Origin: Chitinophagaceae bacterium
Lineage (GTDB): Bacteria > Bacteroidota > Bacteroidia > Chitinophagales > Chitinophagaceae
Reading direction: 5' to 3'
Length of the DNA stretch: 59,425 nucleotides
Assembly: GCA_016787135.1 (NCBI GenBank)
Contig: JAEUVK010000209.1
Coordinates: 1 to 59,425 of the forward strand
The notes below the pieces were generated by a model. The model made no database searches, had not been told where the DNA came from, and saw only the letters and a program-made list of their open reading frames with translations. Both the position numbers and the translations under genes were made by a program. Shown here in pieces: positions 26,193 to 34,644 of the stretch. The stretch's first letter is position 1. Every line of letters begins with the position of its first letter.

Positions 26193-27497
26193 ATGAAAGT
26201 CCCCGTTGTATATACCCCAGCAGAAGAAGCCCTGTCTATTGTCGAATCAGGGTGCAGGTTATTTGTACAGGGCAGCGCCCAGACACCGACCTGTTTATTA
26301 AAAGCATTGGCAAAACATGCCGGCCGCCTGAAAAATGTCGAGATCGTTTCCATCACCATGTATGGTGATGTACAGCTTGATAAGCCGGAATATGAAGGCA
26401 TATTTCACTTCAATGCACTTTTTGTATCGGCCAGCCTCCGCAAAGCCGTCAATGAAGGAATAGCTGATTATGTTCCTGTTTTTCTCAGTGAAATACCAGA
26501 GTTGTTCAAACAGCGCATATTGCCGATAGATGTCGCCCTTGTGCAGGTGTCGCCACCTGATGATCACGGTTATTGTTCGCTTGGTGTATCTGTAGATATA
26601 GCCCGTTCCGCAGTGAATACGGCAAAACATATCGTTGCACAAGTGAACCCGAACGTACCCCGCACACATGGTGACGGGTTGATCCACAGCAGTCACTTCA
26701 CCAGCATGGTATGGTGTGATGAACCTTTATACGAAGCCAACTTTAGTGAAAAAGTAGGTGAGACCGAGTTGAAGATCGGCGAACATGTGGCCAGCCTGAT
26801 CGAAGACCGGAGTACCCTGCAAATGGGTATTGGCTCCATTCCTGATGCCGTGCTGCGGTTACTTGTTAATCATAAAGACCTTGGCGTGCATACGGAGATG
26901 CTGTCCGATGGCATCATTGATCTTGTCGAAAAAGATGTGATCAATAACCGGTATAAAAGGATCCATCCCCATAAAACGGTAACAGCGTTCGGACTTGGTT
27001 CCCGTCGCCTGTACGATTACGTAGATGATAACCCCGCTTTCAATTTTCTTGATATAGACTACGTCAATGATCCGCATATCATCCGCAGAAATAACAAAAT
27101 GGTTTCTATCAACAGCGCTATTGAGATCGACATCACCGGGCAGGTGTGCGCCGACTCGATTGGCACTTATCAATACTCCGGGGTTGGAGGCCAGATGGAT
27201 TTTATGCGTGGGGCGGCGTTAAGCGAAGGGGGAAAACCGATCATTGCATTGCCATCACGCACTGCAAAAGGTATATCAAGGATAGTACCTATCCTGAAAC
27301 CCGGCGCCGGCGTGGTGACCACCAGGGCCCATATGCATTACGTAGTGACTGAATATGGCATAGCCTATTTATTTGGCAAGAACCTGAGGCAGAGGGCCAA
27401 AGCCCTCATTGATATTGCACATCCTGATGACAGGGAGTTTCTGGAAAAATCATGCTTTGAAAGGTTCAAACATTTTGGCAAAGATGTATTGATATAA
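26193..27497 (+). CDS. Acetyl-CoA hydrolase/CoA-transferase family protein
   Basis: This 434-residue protein belongs to the acetyl-CoA hydrolase/transferase (Cat1/AarC/4-hydroxybutyrate CoA-transferase) family. It has both halves of the fold: the N-terminal VESGCRLFVQGSAQTPT and VSPPDDHGYCSLGVSVDIA, and the C-terminal GVHTEMLSDGIIDL (likely catalytic Glu near residue 236), GVGGQMDFMRGA, PSRTAKGISRIVP and ATEYG-like VTEYGIAYLFG. It moves CoA between an acyl-CoA and acetate or another acid in the cytoplasm. The substrate cannot be named from sequence. The ATG at 26193 is chosen over a TTG three codons upstream because the promoter overlaps that TTG. Confidence 0.88.
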   Translation: MKVPVVYTPAEEALSIVESGCRLFVQGSAQTPTCLLKALAKHAGRLKNVEIVSITMYGDVQLDKPEYEGIFHFNALFVSASLRKAVNEGIADYVPVFLSEIPELFKQRILPIDVALVQVSPPDDHGYCSLGVSVDIARSAVNTAKHIVAQVNPNVPRTHGDGLIHSSHFTSMVWCDEPLYEANFSEKVGETELKIGEHVASLIEDRSTLQMGIGSIPDAVLRLLVNHKDLGVHTEMLSDGIIDLVEKDVINNRYKRIHPHKTVTAFGLGSRRLYDYVDDNPAFNFLDIDYVNDPHIIRRNNKMVSINSAIEIDITGQVCADSIGTYQYSGVGGQMDFMRGAALSEGGKPIIALPSRTAKGISRIVPILKPGAGVVTTRAHMHYVVTEYGIAYLFGKNLRQRAKALIDIAHPDDREFLEKSCFERFKHFGKDVLI

Positions 27498-27535
27498 TAA
27501 TCATCTAAAAACCGGCAAAACTACTTGCTTAGCTA

Positions 27536-27582
27536 AATATCCGTTGAAAAGGTTTCGTCCCTTATCAACGGATATTGTTTTT
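27536..27582 (+). terminator. Terminator after the CoA-transferase gene
   Basis: The perfect 12-base stem AATATCCGTTGA / TCAACGGATATT has a 17-base loop and is followed by GTTTTTC. Confidence 0.75.
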
Positions 27583-27690
27583 CATCAAGCACTCCCTCCC
27601 TTTTGTCAAAGCTATTTTTCCCGGGCTGTTCCTTAGGCTTTTTTTGTACCGACAATCATTTCCTGATCATTTAAACTAAAATAGCAAAGT

Positions 27691-28173
27691 ATGAAAAAGG
27701 TCATCCTTACAACAAGATCCGCGGCATTGCTGGCGCTGATAGCTGCCATTGCCCTCTTCTCTTCCTTCTCTGCCAACAGAGGCGGCGAAGGATTTGAGAT
27801 ATACCTGAACAGTAAATTAGTGCTGCAGCAATTCGGCAGTAATATGAACACAATAAAAAGTATTCAGCTTGATCAGCGATCTGCCAATGACCAGTTGGTG
27901 GTGAAATACTATCATTGCGGTCATGCTGGTAAGAACAGGAGCATTGCCATCAAAGATGCCCGGAACAAGATCCTGAAAGAATGGAAGTTCACCAATACAT
28001 CCGCGGCCAGTCTTTCGATATCGGATGCTGCTATGTCATGCAAAGTGAAAGATATCCTTACTATACAAAAAACCAACCCCGGTCAGCTCAGCTTATATTA
28101 TTCCAGTGATGAAATACCAAAAGGGAGGCTGCTGGCAAATATCATTTCAGGCGACCTGGCAAAGGCTAAATAA
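27691..28173 (+). CDS. Secreted hypothetical protein
   Basis: The 160-residue protein has a signal peptide (LLALIAAIALFSSFSANRGG) and an unrecognised beta-rich mature part. Segments such as GFEIYLNSKLVLQQFG and LSLYYSSDEIPKGRLLANI are distinctive, and two cysteines (YYHCGHAG, AAMSCKVKD) could pair. I recall similar sequences only as unnamed Bacteroidota proteins. It is convergent with gluconokinase, separated by a hairpin. Confidence 0.6.
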   Translation: MKKVILTTRSAALLALIAAIALFSSFSANRGGEGFEIYLNSKLVLQQFGSNMNTIKSIQLDQRSANDQLVVKYYHCGHAGKNRSIAIKDARNKILKEWKFTNTSAASLSISDAAMSCKVKDILTIQKTNPGQLSLYYSSDEIPKGRLLANIISGDLAKAK

Positions 28174-28191
28174 TCCATCTGTTACAATTAT

Positions 28192-28220
28192 TACCGGTTG
28201 CCAGCCACTGGTAGCCGGTA
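28192..28220. terminator. Bidirectional hairpin between convergent genes
   Basis: A 12-pair stem (TACCGG pairs with CCGGTA, then six inner pairs including two G-U) closes a five-base loop. It lies between the hypothetical gene and gluconokinase, with T-rich sequence on the plus side. Confidence 0.6.
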
Positions 28221-28238
28221 TTTATATCCGGTAAAGAA

Positions 28239-28733
28239 TTATAGTGACAACTTTTTAATTATTGCCTGCGCTATTTCTTCTGGGGTCTGGCTGATATCTA
28301 TGATGATCGCATTCGCCGGCGCTTCGAGGGTTTCAAATTGCGATTGCAAAAGGCTGACAGGCATATAATGGTCCCTCCTTTCTTTCATCCGGTCGCTGAT
28401 CAGGTGGTAATCTCCCTGCAGGAATATCCAATGCGCATCCTTATCTATTCCCTCTGACAAAAGGTCCCTGTATCGCTCCTTTAAAGCAGAACAAGCTATA
28501 ATAGCCCCCTTTTTGAGTATCTCTCCTTTTGCCAGTTGGTTAAGACAAAGCAGCCAGTCTTTACGGTCTTCATCATTCAAAGCATGTCCAGCTTTCATTT
28601 TCTCTTTATTGGCCTGTGAATGAAAATCGTCGCCGTCAAAAAAGGGGATACCCGTTGCTGCTGACAACTTTTTCCCGACGGTCGATTTACCTGACCCCGA
28701 AACACCCATGATATAAATAACAGGAGCTGACAT
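28239..28733 (-). CDS. gntK: Gluconokinase
   Basis: This 164-residue P-loop kinase phosphorylates gluconate to 6-phosphogluconate. The Walker A motif GVSGSGKST is near residue 10, followed by FDGDDFH, which is diagnostic for the thermoresistant gluconokinase family. CSALKERYRDLL and the lid region FLQGDYHLISDRMKERRDH follow, then MPVSLLQSQFETLE. The length matches the usual 160-175. It is probably co-transcribed with the hypothetical gene 12 bases upstream. No gluconate transporter is next to it. Confidence 0.93.
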   Translation of the reverse strand: MSAPVIYIMGVSGSGKSTVGKKLSAATGIPFFDGDDFHSQANKEKMKAGHALNDEDRKDWLLCLNQLAKGEILKKGAIIACSALKERYRDLLSEGIDKDAHWIFLQGDYHLISDRMKERRDHYMPVSLLQSQFETLEAPANAIIIDISQTPEEIAQAIIKKLSL

Positions 28734-28745
28734 GAACGATAAAAA

Positions 28746-29171
28746 TTATTTTAACAACCTGCTGAATTTTTGCAATTCTGTTAGTTCTGCGGCCGTTAGT
28801 ACTTCATTATTGTCATATTTGGATCTAAGGAATAACACTCGTTTATGATCCGGGTATTTTGCCAGTATATCCGTCAATATCTTCCCTGTTGATTTATCCT
28901 TTTCATACAATGTGATAGTACCCGGTAATTCTGATCTGTAACGGGTTGGTTTTTTCATAATGATCGCTTCTAATGTCGCAAGTTTATGTACCGGTATGGA
29001 TTGTATTTTTGATGCTTTACCATGCAGTCCCTGCATTTGTTTCTTACTAAGTCCTCCCCTTTCCCGGTATTGCTGCAACAAACTTTGGATAAATGATGAA
29101 TCTGGCCGTGCCTCTAAAACAGCTTTCAAAATATCCATAACGACGTCCACATCGGGCCTGATCCTGTTCAT
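28746..29171 (-). CDS. Conserved hypothetical helical protein upstream of gluconokinase
   Basis: The 141-residue cytoplasmic protein is mostly helical and unrecognised. Two similar helix-turn segments stand out (FIQSLLQQYRERGGLSKKQMQG near 23 and VLFLRSKYDNNEVLTAAELTEL near 112; these share an xSKxQxxxL/TAAELxxL pattern), suggesting an internal duplication. It precedes gluconokinase by 12 bases on the same strand. A perfect inverted repeat covers its start codon, which may regulate translation. Confidence 0.6.
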   Translation of the reverse strand: MNRIRPDVDVVMDILKAVLEARPDSSFIQSLLQQYRERGGLSKKQMQGLHGKASKIQSIPVHKLATLEAIIMKKPTRYRSELPGTITLYEKDKSTGKILTDILAKYPDHKRVLFLRSKYDNNEVLTAAELTELQKFSRLLK

Positions 29172-29191
29172 GATACGTATTGTATCATGAA
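29167..29191 (-). promoter_or_regulatory. Inverted repeat over a start codon, with overlapping six-codon frame
   Basis: TTCATGATAC at 29167-29176 is the exact reverse complement of GTATCATGAA at 29182-29191. On the minus strand the first ATG opens a six-codon frame whose TGA overlaps the ATG of the hypothetical gene. This could be an operator, or a hairpin controlling translation. Confidence 0.6.
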
Positions 29192-29363
29192 AATAAGAAA
29201 AGAAAAATTGTCAACCAGATACAAAAGGCTACAAATTCATCCGGCCATTCTTTTTAAGAAACGTTTGCGGTGAATTACTTTACCGGCCATCCCGCCGATT
29301 CATTGTTCTAAATATATACCTTCGGCAATGATTGCTTTCTTACGTCCACTTCAATCACGCTAT

Positions 29364-31157
29364 ATGAAAATACCGCTAGCCTTGTTACCGGCCGTCTTTT
29401 TACTGGCTGCATGTAATAATAACCCAGCCGGAAACAAAGAAATGAATGACTCAAAATATGCGGGCATTCCTGATCGAAAATGGTGGAAAGAAGCTGTGGT
29501 GTACCAGGTATATCCCAGGAGCTTCAAAGACACAGACGGTAATGGGATCGGCGACCTGAAAGGGATCATTTCCAAGCTGGATTATATCAAAAGTCTTGGC
29601 ATTGATATCATCTGGCTGAACCCGATCTACGGCTCCCCGAATGCAGACAACGGCTATGACATCAGTGATTACCGGTCGATCATGAAAGAATTCGGGACCA
29701 TGGATGATTTTGATGCCATGCTAAAGGGCATGCATGAAAGAGGATTGAAACTCGTCATGGACCTGGTGGTCAATCATTGCAGTGATGAACATGAATGGTT
29801 CAAACAATCCCGTAGCAGCCGTTCCAATCCTTACCGCAATTATTTTCATTGGTGGCCGTCAGAAAAGGGGAAACCGCCGTTCCGGCCTGGTTCATTTGAA
29901 GTAGATGGCAGCGGCTGGAGATATGATTCACTGACAAATGCCTATTACCTCCATTATTTCAGCTATAAACAACCCGATCTAAACTGGGAAAACCCTGCAG
30001 TTCGCAAAGAGATATTTGACATGATGAAGATGTGGTTCGACAAAGGCGTGGATGGTTTTCGCATGGATGTGATTCCATTCATATCAAAAGACACTACTTT
30101 CCCTGTCATCACGCAAAAGGATATAAACGAAAAATATAACGGTGACTGGAGTCAGTACCTCGCCAGCGGCCCTTACCTGCATGATCACCTGCAGGAGATG
30201 AACAAGGAAGTATTAAGCAAGTATGATGTGATGACACTGGCTGAAGGTGCAGGCACCACGAAAGCAACGATGATGAATTTTGTCGATCCTGACAGGCATG
30301 AATTGAATATGGCCTACCATTTTGACGGTGTAAGTCTTGGTTACCTGCCCAACGAATTCAAGCAAATGGACCCGAACGGATATAAACTGACAGAATTTAA
30401 GAAGATCTACTCTGACTGGGATAGCGTATTCGCCGGGAAGGGATGGGGAACCATCTATCTCGGCAATCATGATCAGCCACGAATGCTAACCCGGTGGGGT
30501 AATGATGCTCCGGAATACCGGGAAGCATCTTCAAAACTGCTTACCACCTTCCTGCTAAGTATGAGAGGAACTCCCTACTATTACTTTGGTGATGAAATTG
30601 GCATGAACAATATCAGGTTCGGGAAAATAGAAGATTACAGGGATATCGAAAGTATAAACATGTATAAGCAGATCGAAAAACAAGGCGGTGACCTTCAGCA
30701 TTTCCTGAACGGACAAAAGATATCTGCCAGGGATAATGGACGGACGCCCTTTCAATGGGATGCTTCCGCTAATGCCGGTTTTACCACAGGCACACCCTGG
30801 CTGAAAGTGAACCAGAACTATACAACGGTAAATGTAGCCGCGCAGGAAAAAGACCCGAACAGTATTCTTAATTATTTCCGCAAAATGCTAAAACTCAGAA
30901 AGGAAGACCCTGTACTGATCTACGGCAAATACACATTACTGGATAAGAACAATCCTGATATATACGCTTATACAAGAGAGTTGAACGGGAAGAAAATGCT
31001 GGTGCTGCTGAATTTCAGCAAAGAAAAAATTGATTTTGCGTTGAATGGCCTGAAAATTTCCGGTAAAGCTCTGATCAATAATTATACAACAGAAGAAGTA
31101 AATAACGACGCAGTAAATCTTCAGCCCTACCAGTCGTTGATCTATGAAACAGAATAA
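29364..31157 (+). CDS. GH13 alpha-glucosidase-type lipoprotein (first of tandem pair)
   Basis: This 597-residue surface or periplasmic lipoprotein (lipobox LLAAC) is a GH13 alpha-glucoside hydrolase of the oligo-1,6-glucosidase/trehalose-synthase type. GH13 motifs seen are MDLVVNHCSDEHEW, nucleophile Asp235 in GFRMDV, acid/base Glu294 in LAEGAG, and LGNHDQ with Asp370. The segment following the acid/base differs from the usual GE pattern. The C-terminal beta domain ends YQSLIYETE. The ATG at 29364 is chosen as it gives the lipoprotein signal. A paralogue follows 31 bases later, implying duplication and co-transcription. Confidence 0.9.
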   Translation: MKIPLALLPAVFLLAACNNNPAGNKEMNDSKYAGIPDRKWWKEAVVYQVYPRSFKDTDGNGIGDLKGIISKLDYIKSLGIDIIWLNPIYGSPNADNGYDISDYRSIMKEFGTMDDFDAMLKGMHERGLKLVMDLVVNHCSDEHEWFKQSRSSRSNPYRNYFHWWPSEKGKPPFRPGSFEVDGSGWRYDSLTNAYYLHYFSYKQPDLNWENPAVRKEIFDMMKMWFDKGVDGFRMDVIPFISKDTTFPVITQKDINEKYNGDWSQYLASGPYLHDHLQEMNKEVLSKYDVMTLAEGAGTTKATMMNFVDPDRHELNMAYHFDGVSLGYLPNEFKQMDPNGYKLTEFKKIYSDWDSVFAGKGWGTIYLGNHDQPRMLTRWGNDAPEYREASSKLLTTFLLSMRGTPYYYFGDEIGMNNIRFGKIEDYRDIESINMYKQIEKQGGDLQHFLNGQKISARDNGRTPFQWDASANAGFTTGTPWLKVNQNYTTVNVAAQEKDPNSILNYFRKMLKLRKEDPVLIYGKYTLLDKNNPDIYAYTRELNGKKMLVLLNFSKEKIDFALNGLKISGKALINNYTTEEVNNDAVNLQPYQSLIYETE

Positions 31158-31188
31158 CCTTCCTGAACTTTAACACGAAAAAAACAAT

Positions 31189-32955
31189 ATGCGCATCACA
31201 CTTTTATCGGCATTCAGCATTATCATCGTTTTAGTTTTTGCCTGCAAAAGCCGCACAAAAGAAAATAAAGATACCGGCAGTGCAAAGTTTGACAACATCC
31301 CCGGCCGCAAATGGTGGAAAGAAGCTATTGTTTACCAGCTCTACCCAAGAAGTTTTAAAGATAGCGACGGTGACGGTATCGGTGATCTGCAAGGAATTAT
31401 TTCTAAACTCGATTATTTGAAAAGTTTAGGTATTGATGCGGTCTGGCTGAACCCTATTTACAGTTCCCCGAATGATGATAATGGATATGATGTAAGCGAC
31501 TACCAGAATATCATGAAGGATTTTGGCACCATGGAAGATTTTGACGCCCTGCTGAAAGGGCTGCATGAACGCAATATCAAATTAGTGATGGACCTGGTAG
31601 TGAACCATAGCAGCGATGAGCATGAATGGTTCAAACAAAGCCGTAGTTCCAGAACCAGTCCTTACCGGAATTATTATCATTGGTGGAATGCCGAAAGAGG
31701 GAAACCCGCTCCACGCTATAGTCTGTTTGATGTTAACCACGATGCATGGATGTATGATTCCACGACCAACGCTTATTACCTGCACTATTTTTCCCGCAAA
31801 CAGCCCGATCTGAACTGGGAAAACCCGCAACTGAGAAAAGAAGTGTATGACATCATGAAGTTCTGGGCCGATAAAGGTATTGATGGTTTCAGGCTGGATG
31901 CATTTCAATTTGTATCAAAGGATACCACTTTCCCAGCATTTCCGAAGAACTATGAAAAGAATTTCATCCTGTATTATGCCATGGGCAAAAACCTGCATAG
32001 TTACCTGAAAGAAATGAACCAGGAGGTCTTTAGTAAGTATGATATGATGAGTGTAGCGGAAGGTGCCGGCAATTCATTTGAAGATGCGCATAACCTGGTT
32101 GACGCAGACAGGAAAGAACTGGATATGGCGTATGCGTTTGAAGGTGTTGACTTAGGGAATCCGAAAGGATATGATCTTCTTCAGTTCAAAGAAGTGTACA
32201 GCCGGTGGGATAGTGCTTTTGCAGAAAAAGGCTGGCTATCTATGTTCCTGGCCAACCATGACCAGGCAAGAATGGTCAGCAGGTTTGGGAATGATGATCC
32301 GGCTTTCAGGGATGCATCCGCCAAAATGCTGAATACATTTATTCTGACTATGCGGGGCACCCCTTATTGTTATAATGGTGATGAGCTGGCTATGACCAAT
32401 ATCGGTTTTGATAAGATAGAAGATTACAGGGATGTGCCAACCCTTAACGAATACCAGTACCAGAAAAAGACCGGGGGAAACATGCAGGATTTCATGGAGA
32501 AGATAAAGAATAATTGCCGGGATAATGGCCGCACTCCTTTTCAATGGGACGCAACTGCCAATGCAGGTTTTAGTGCTGGTACTCCCTGGATCAAAATAAA
32601 TCCCAATTATACATCACTGAATGCCGCCGCTCAGGAAAAAGATACCAACAGTGTATTGAATTATTTTCGAAGTATCGTACAACTGAGAAAAGAAAACCCG
32701 GTGCTGATCCACGGGAAATACACCCTGCTTGATAAGGATAACCCGAAAGTGTATGCTTATACAAGAGAACTGAACGGGGAGAAATGGATAGTGCTGCTGA
32801 ATTTTTCCAAAGACGTTGTTGTGTTTAATTTCAATAAATATATAAGCACGGATAAGTCGCTTATCTTAAGTAATTATTCAAATGCCCCGAAAACAGCAGG
32901 GGCCTCTGTTTCACTGCAACCTTACCAGGCAGTGATCTATGACCTGAAACAATGA
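31189..32955 (+). CDS. GH13 alpha-glucosidase-type lipoprotein (second of tandem pair)
   Basis: The 588-residue paralogue of the previous gene shares the same lipoprotein signal type (LVFACKS), motif order and C-terminal end (YQAVIYDLKQ). The catalytic set is intact: Asp237 in GFRLDAF, Glu291 in VAEGAG and Asp358 in ANHDQ. Differences near the active site (FQFVSKDTTFPAF against the first copy's segment) suggest somewhat different substrate preference. Both would hydrolyse alpha-1,4 or alpha-1,6 glucosides. The downstream DUF418 genes lie on the same strand. Confidence 0.9.
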   Translation: MRITLLSAFSIIIVLVFACKSRTKENKDTGSAKFDNIPGRKWWKEAIVYQLYPRSFKDSDGDGIGDLQGIISKLDYLKSLGIDAVWLNPIYSSPNDDNGYDVSDYQNIMKDFGTMEDFDALLKGLHERNIKLVMDLVVNHSSDEHEWFKQSRSSRTSPYRNYYHWWNAERGKPAPRYSLFDVNHDAWMYDSTTNAYYLHYFSRKQPDLNWENPQLRKEVYDIMKFWADKGIDGFRLDAFQFVSKDTTFPAFPKNYEKNFILYYAMGKNLHSYLKEMNQEVFSKYDMMSVAEGAGNSFEDAHNLVDADRKELDMAYAFEGVDLGNPKGYDLLQFKEVYSRWDSAFAEKGWLSMFLANHDQARMVSRFGNDDPAFRDASAKMLNTFILTMRGTPYCYNGDELAMTNIGFDKIEDYRDVPTLNEYQYQKKTGGNMQDFMEKIKNNCRDNGRTPFQWDATANAGFSAGTPWIKINPNYTSLNAAAQEKDTNSVLNYFRSIVQLRKENPVLIHGKYTLLDKDNPKVYAYTRELNGEKWIVLLNFSKDVVVFNFNKYISTDKSLILSNYSNAPKTAGASVSLQPYQAVIYDLKQ

Positions 32956-33101
32956 GTCCGCAGTAACTGTTTCTTTTATATTCATGGAAGTATCCCCGTC
33001 ATTTGACAAACATCATCCTGTTTGTCGGTTTATTTTGTTTTCTCCCGGATAGTTGTATATTTAATCTACCCTCCGTAGCCATCACCAATAAAATTTCCTT
33101 T

Positions 33102-34619
33102 ATGAGTTCAACTTTTCCGGGCCCTTCCGGCTATATGCCGGAGCCTCCGGTTACTGGTATGCCTGCAGGTGACGAAGTACCTTCCTCACGGATATTCTCG
33201 CTGGATGTATTGCGTGGTATTGCCCTGCTCGGTATCCTTATAGTAAGCATCTGGGAGTTTGGCGGCTTTTCCAACAATCAGCAAACTTTTTACAGAACAG
33301 GTACGCACGGCGGCAATTACAACCTGTTATCATTTGTCACTATTTTTTTTGAAGGTAAAATGCGGGCACTCTTTTCCATTGTTTTCGGGGCCTGTATCAT
33401 CCTGTACATTTCAAAGAAGGATCACCCGCTGAACGCTTCCGTACCCGACCTGTATATACGGCGAATGCTCTGGCTGATGATCTTTGGCATTTTCAATGCC
33501 ATTGTTTTGTTATGGCCCGGCGATATTCTTTTTCATTACGCTGTTCTCGGAATATTACTCTTCCCTTTTTGGCGAATGAGACCGAACAGTTTATTTATCG
33601 CGGCCTTCGTCACTACGCTGATCTATTGCGGCAAAACTTACTGGAACTATGCTGATGACCGGAAAGTTTATAAAAAATATACTACCGTTACTGCTATCGA
33701 GAAAAAATTCGCTGCTGCTGACACACCCACAAAAAAGAGGATAGATTCATTGATCAGAATAAAACGGAATGACCCGTTGTCGAATTTCCTGGCCGATGAT
33801 ACACTGCTGAAGAGACATAAGAATGATACACTGACCAAACAACAGGCAAAAGATAAGCAAGCATGGGAAGGGTTGGTAAAAGGATTAAAATATGATTCAA
33901 CCGGAGATGACGGCCCAAGAAAAGCCATGCGGTCCAACAACTATGCAAAAGTGTGGAACCACCTGCTGGGAAGAAGCCAGAACAATGAATCGTACTGGCT
34001 GTACAGGACGGGTATCTGGGATATTGGCTCCATGATGCTCCTTGGCATGGCATTGCTTGGTTTTGGCTTTTTCAGCCAGCGTTTCCCGGTAAAAAAGCTT
34101 TTGTTGATAGTAATATCCTGTGTTATTGCCGGGCTGGCACTTGCCTGCTTCAGAAATTACCAGGAAAATATCAAGCTTGGGGATTATGCAAAGTATATCG
34201 ATAAAATGGTCGTCCCCTTTGACCAATTCTTCCCCATTGAACGGTTCATGCTGGCCATCGGGTACGCCGGATTGATCATACTGCTGCTCAATACAGGCCT
34301 GATGAAATGGCTCTGGCGTGTATTGGCAACAATCGGCCGTATGGCATTTACCAATTATTTCATGCAGACCATTCTTTGTACGGTGTTCTTTTATGGGTAT
34401 GGCATGGGTTATTTCGGAAGATTGTCGCAGTTGCAGCTCTATGGTGTAGTGCTGGAAGTATGGCTGGTCCAAATCGTATTCTCTGTTATATGGTCAAGGT
34501 TTTTTGTAATGGGTCCTGTAGAATGGCTGTGGAGGTCGCTGGTGTATCGGGAAAAACAACCATTCCGAAAAAAAGAAGCAGTAACGCCGTTAGCCGGCAC
34601 GCCTGCTAACACAAACTGA
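33102..34619 (+). CDS. DUF418 family multi-pass membrane protein (first copy)
   Basis: This 505-residue protein has the DUF418 pattern: an N-terminal SLDVLRGIALLGILIV, a HxxFFEGKMRALFSIVFGA-type segment (FFEGKMRALFSIVFGA), MLWLMIFGIFNAIVLLWPGDIL, and late GRMAFTNYFMQTILC and GPVEWLWRSLVY. About ten membrane helices flank a soluble loop (about residues 195-305) rich in Lys and Asp. DUF418 proteins resemble acyltransferases or transporters but lack a defined activity. The ATG at 33102 is chosen; an upstream TTG at 33003 gives a less plausible start. It follows the GH13 pair and may be co-transcribed. Confidence 0.87.
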   Translation: MSSTFPGPSGYMPEPPVTGMPAGDEVPSSRIFSLDVLRGIALLGILIVSIWEFGGFSNNQQTFYRTGTHGGNYNLLSFVTIFFEGKMRALFSIVFGACIILYISKKDHPLNASVPDLYIRRMLWLMIFGIFNAIVLLWPGDILFHYAVLGILLFPFWRMRPNSLFIAAFVTTLIYCGKTYWNYADDRKVYKKYTTVTAIEKKFAAADTPTKKRIDSLIRIKRNDPLSNFLADDTLLKRHKNDTLTKQQAKDKQAWEGLVKGLKYDSTGDDGPRKAMRSNNYAKVWNHLLGRSQNNESYWLYRTGIWDIGSMMLLGMALLGFGFFSQRFPVKKLLLIVISCVIAGLALACFRNYQENIKLGDYAKYIDKMVVPFDQFFPIERFMLAIGYAGLIILLLNTGLMKWLWRVLATIGRMAFTNYFMQTILCTVFFYGYGMGYFGRLSQLQLYGVVLEVWLVQIVFSVIWSRFFVMGPVEWLWRSLVYREKQPFRKKEAVTPLAGTPANTN

Positions 34620-34644
34620 TCAGTTCACTTTATTAAATTATTTT

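Noticed and set aside
33003..33101. Alternative upstream start of the first DUF418 gene
   Set aside because: It begins with TTG and adds a second hydrophobic segment not seen in the paralogue; the ATG at 33102 aligns better.
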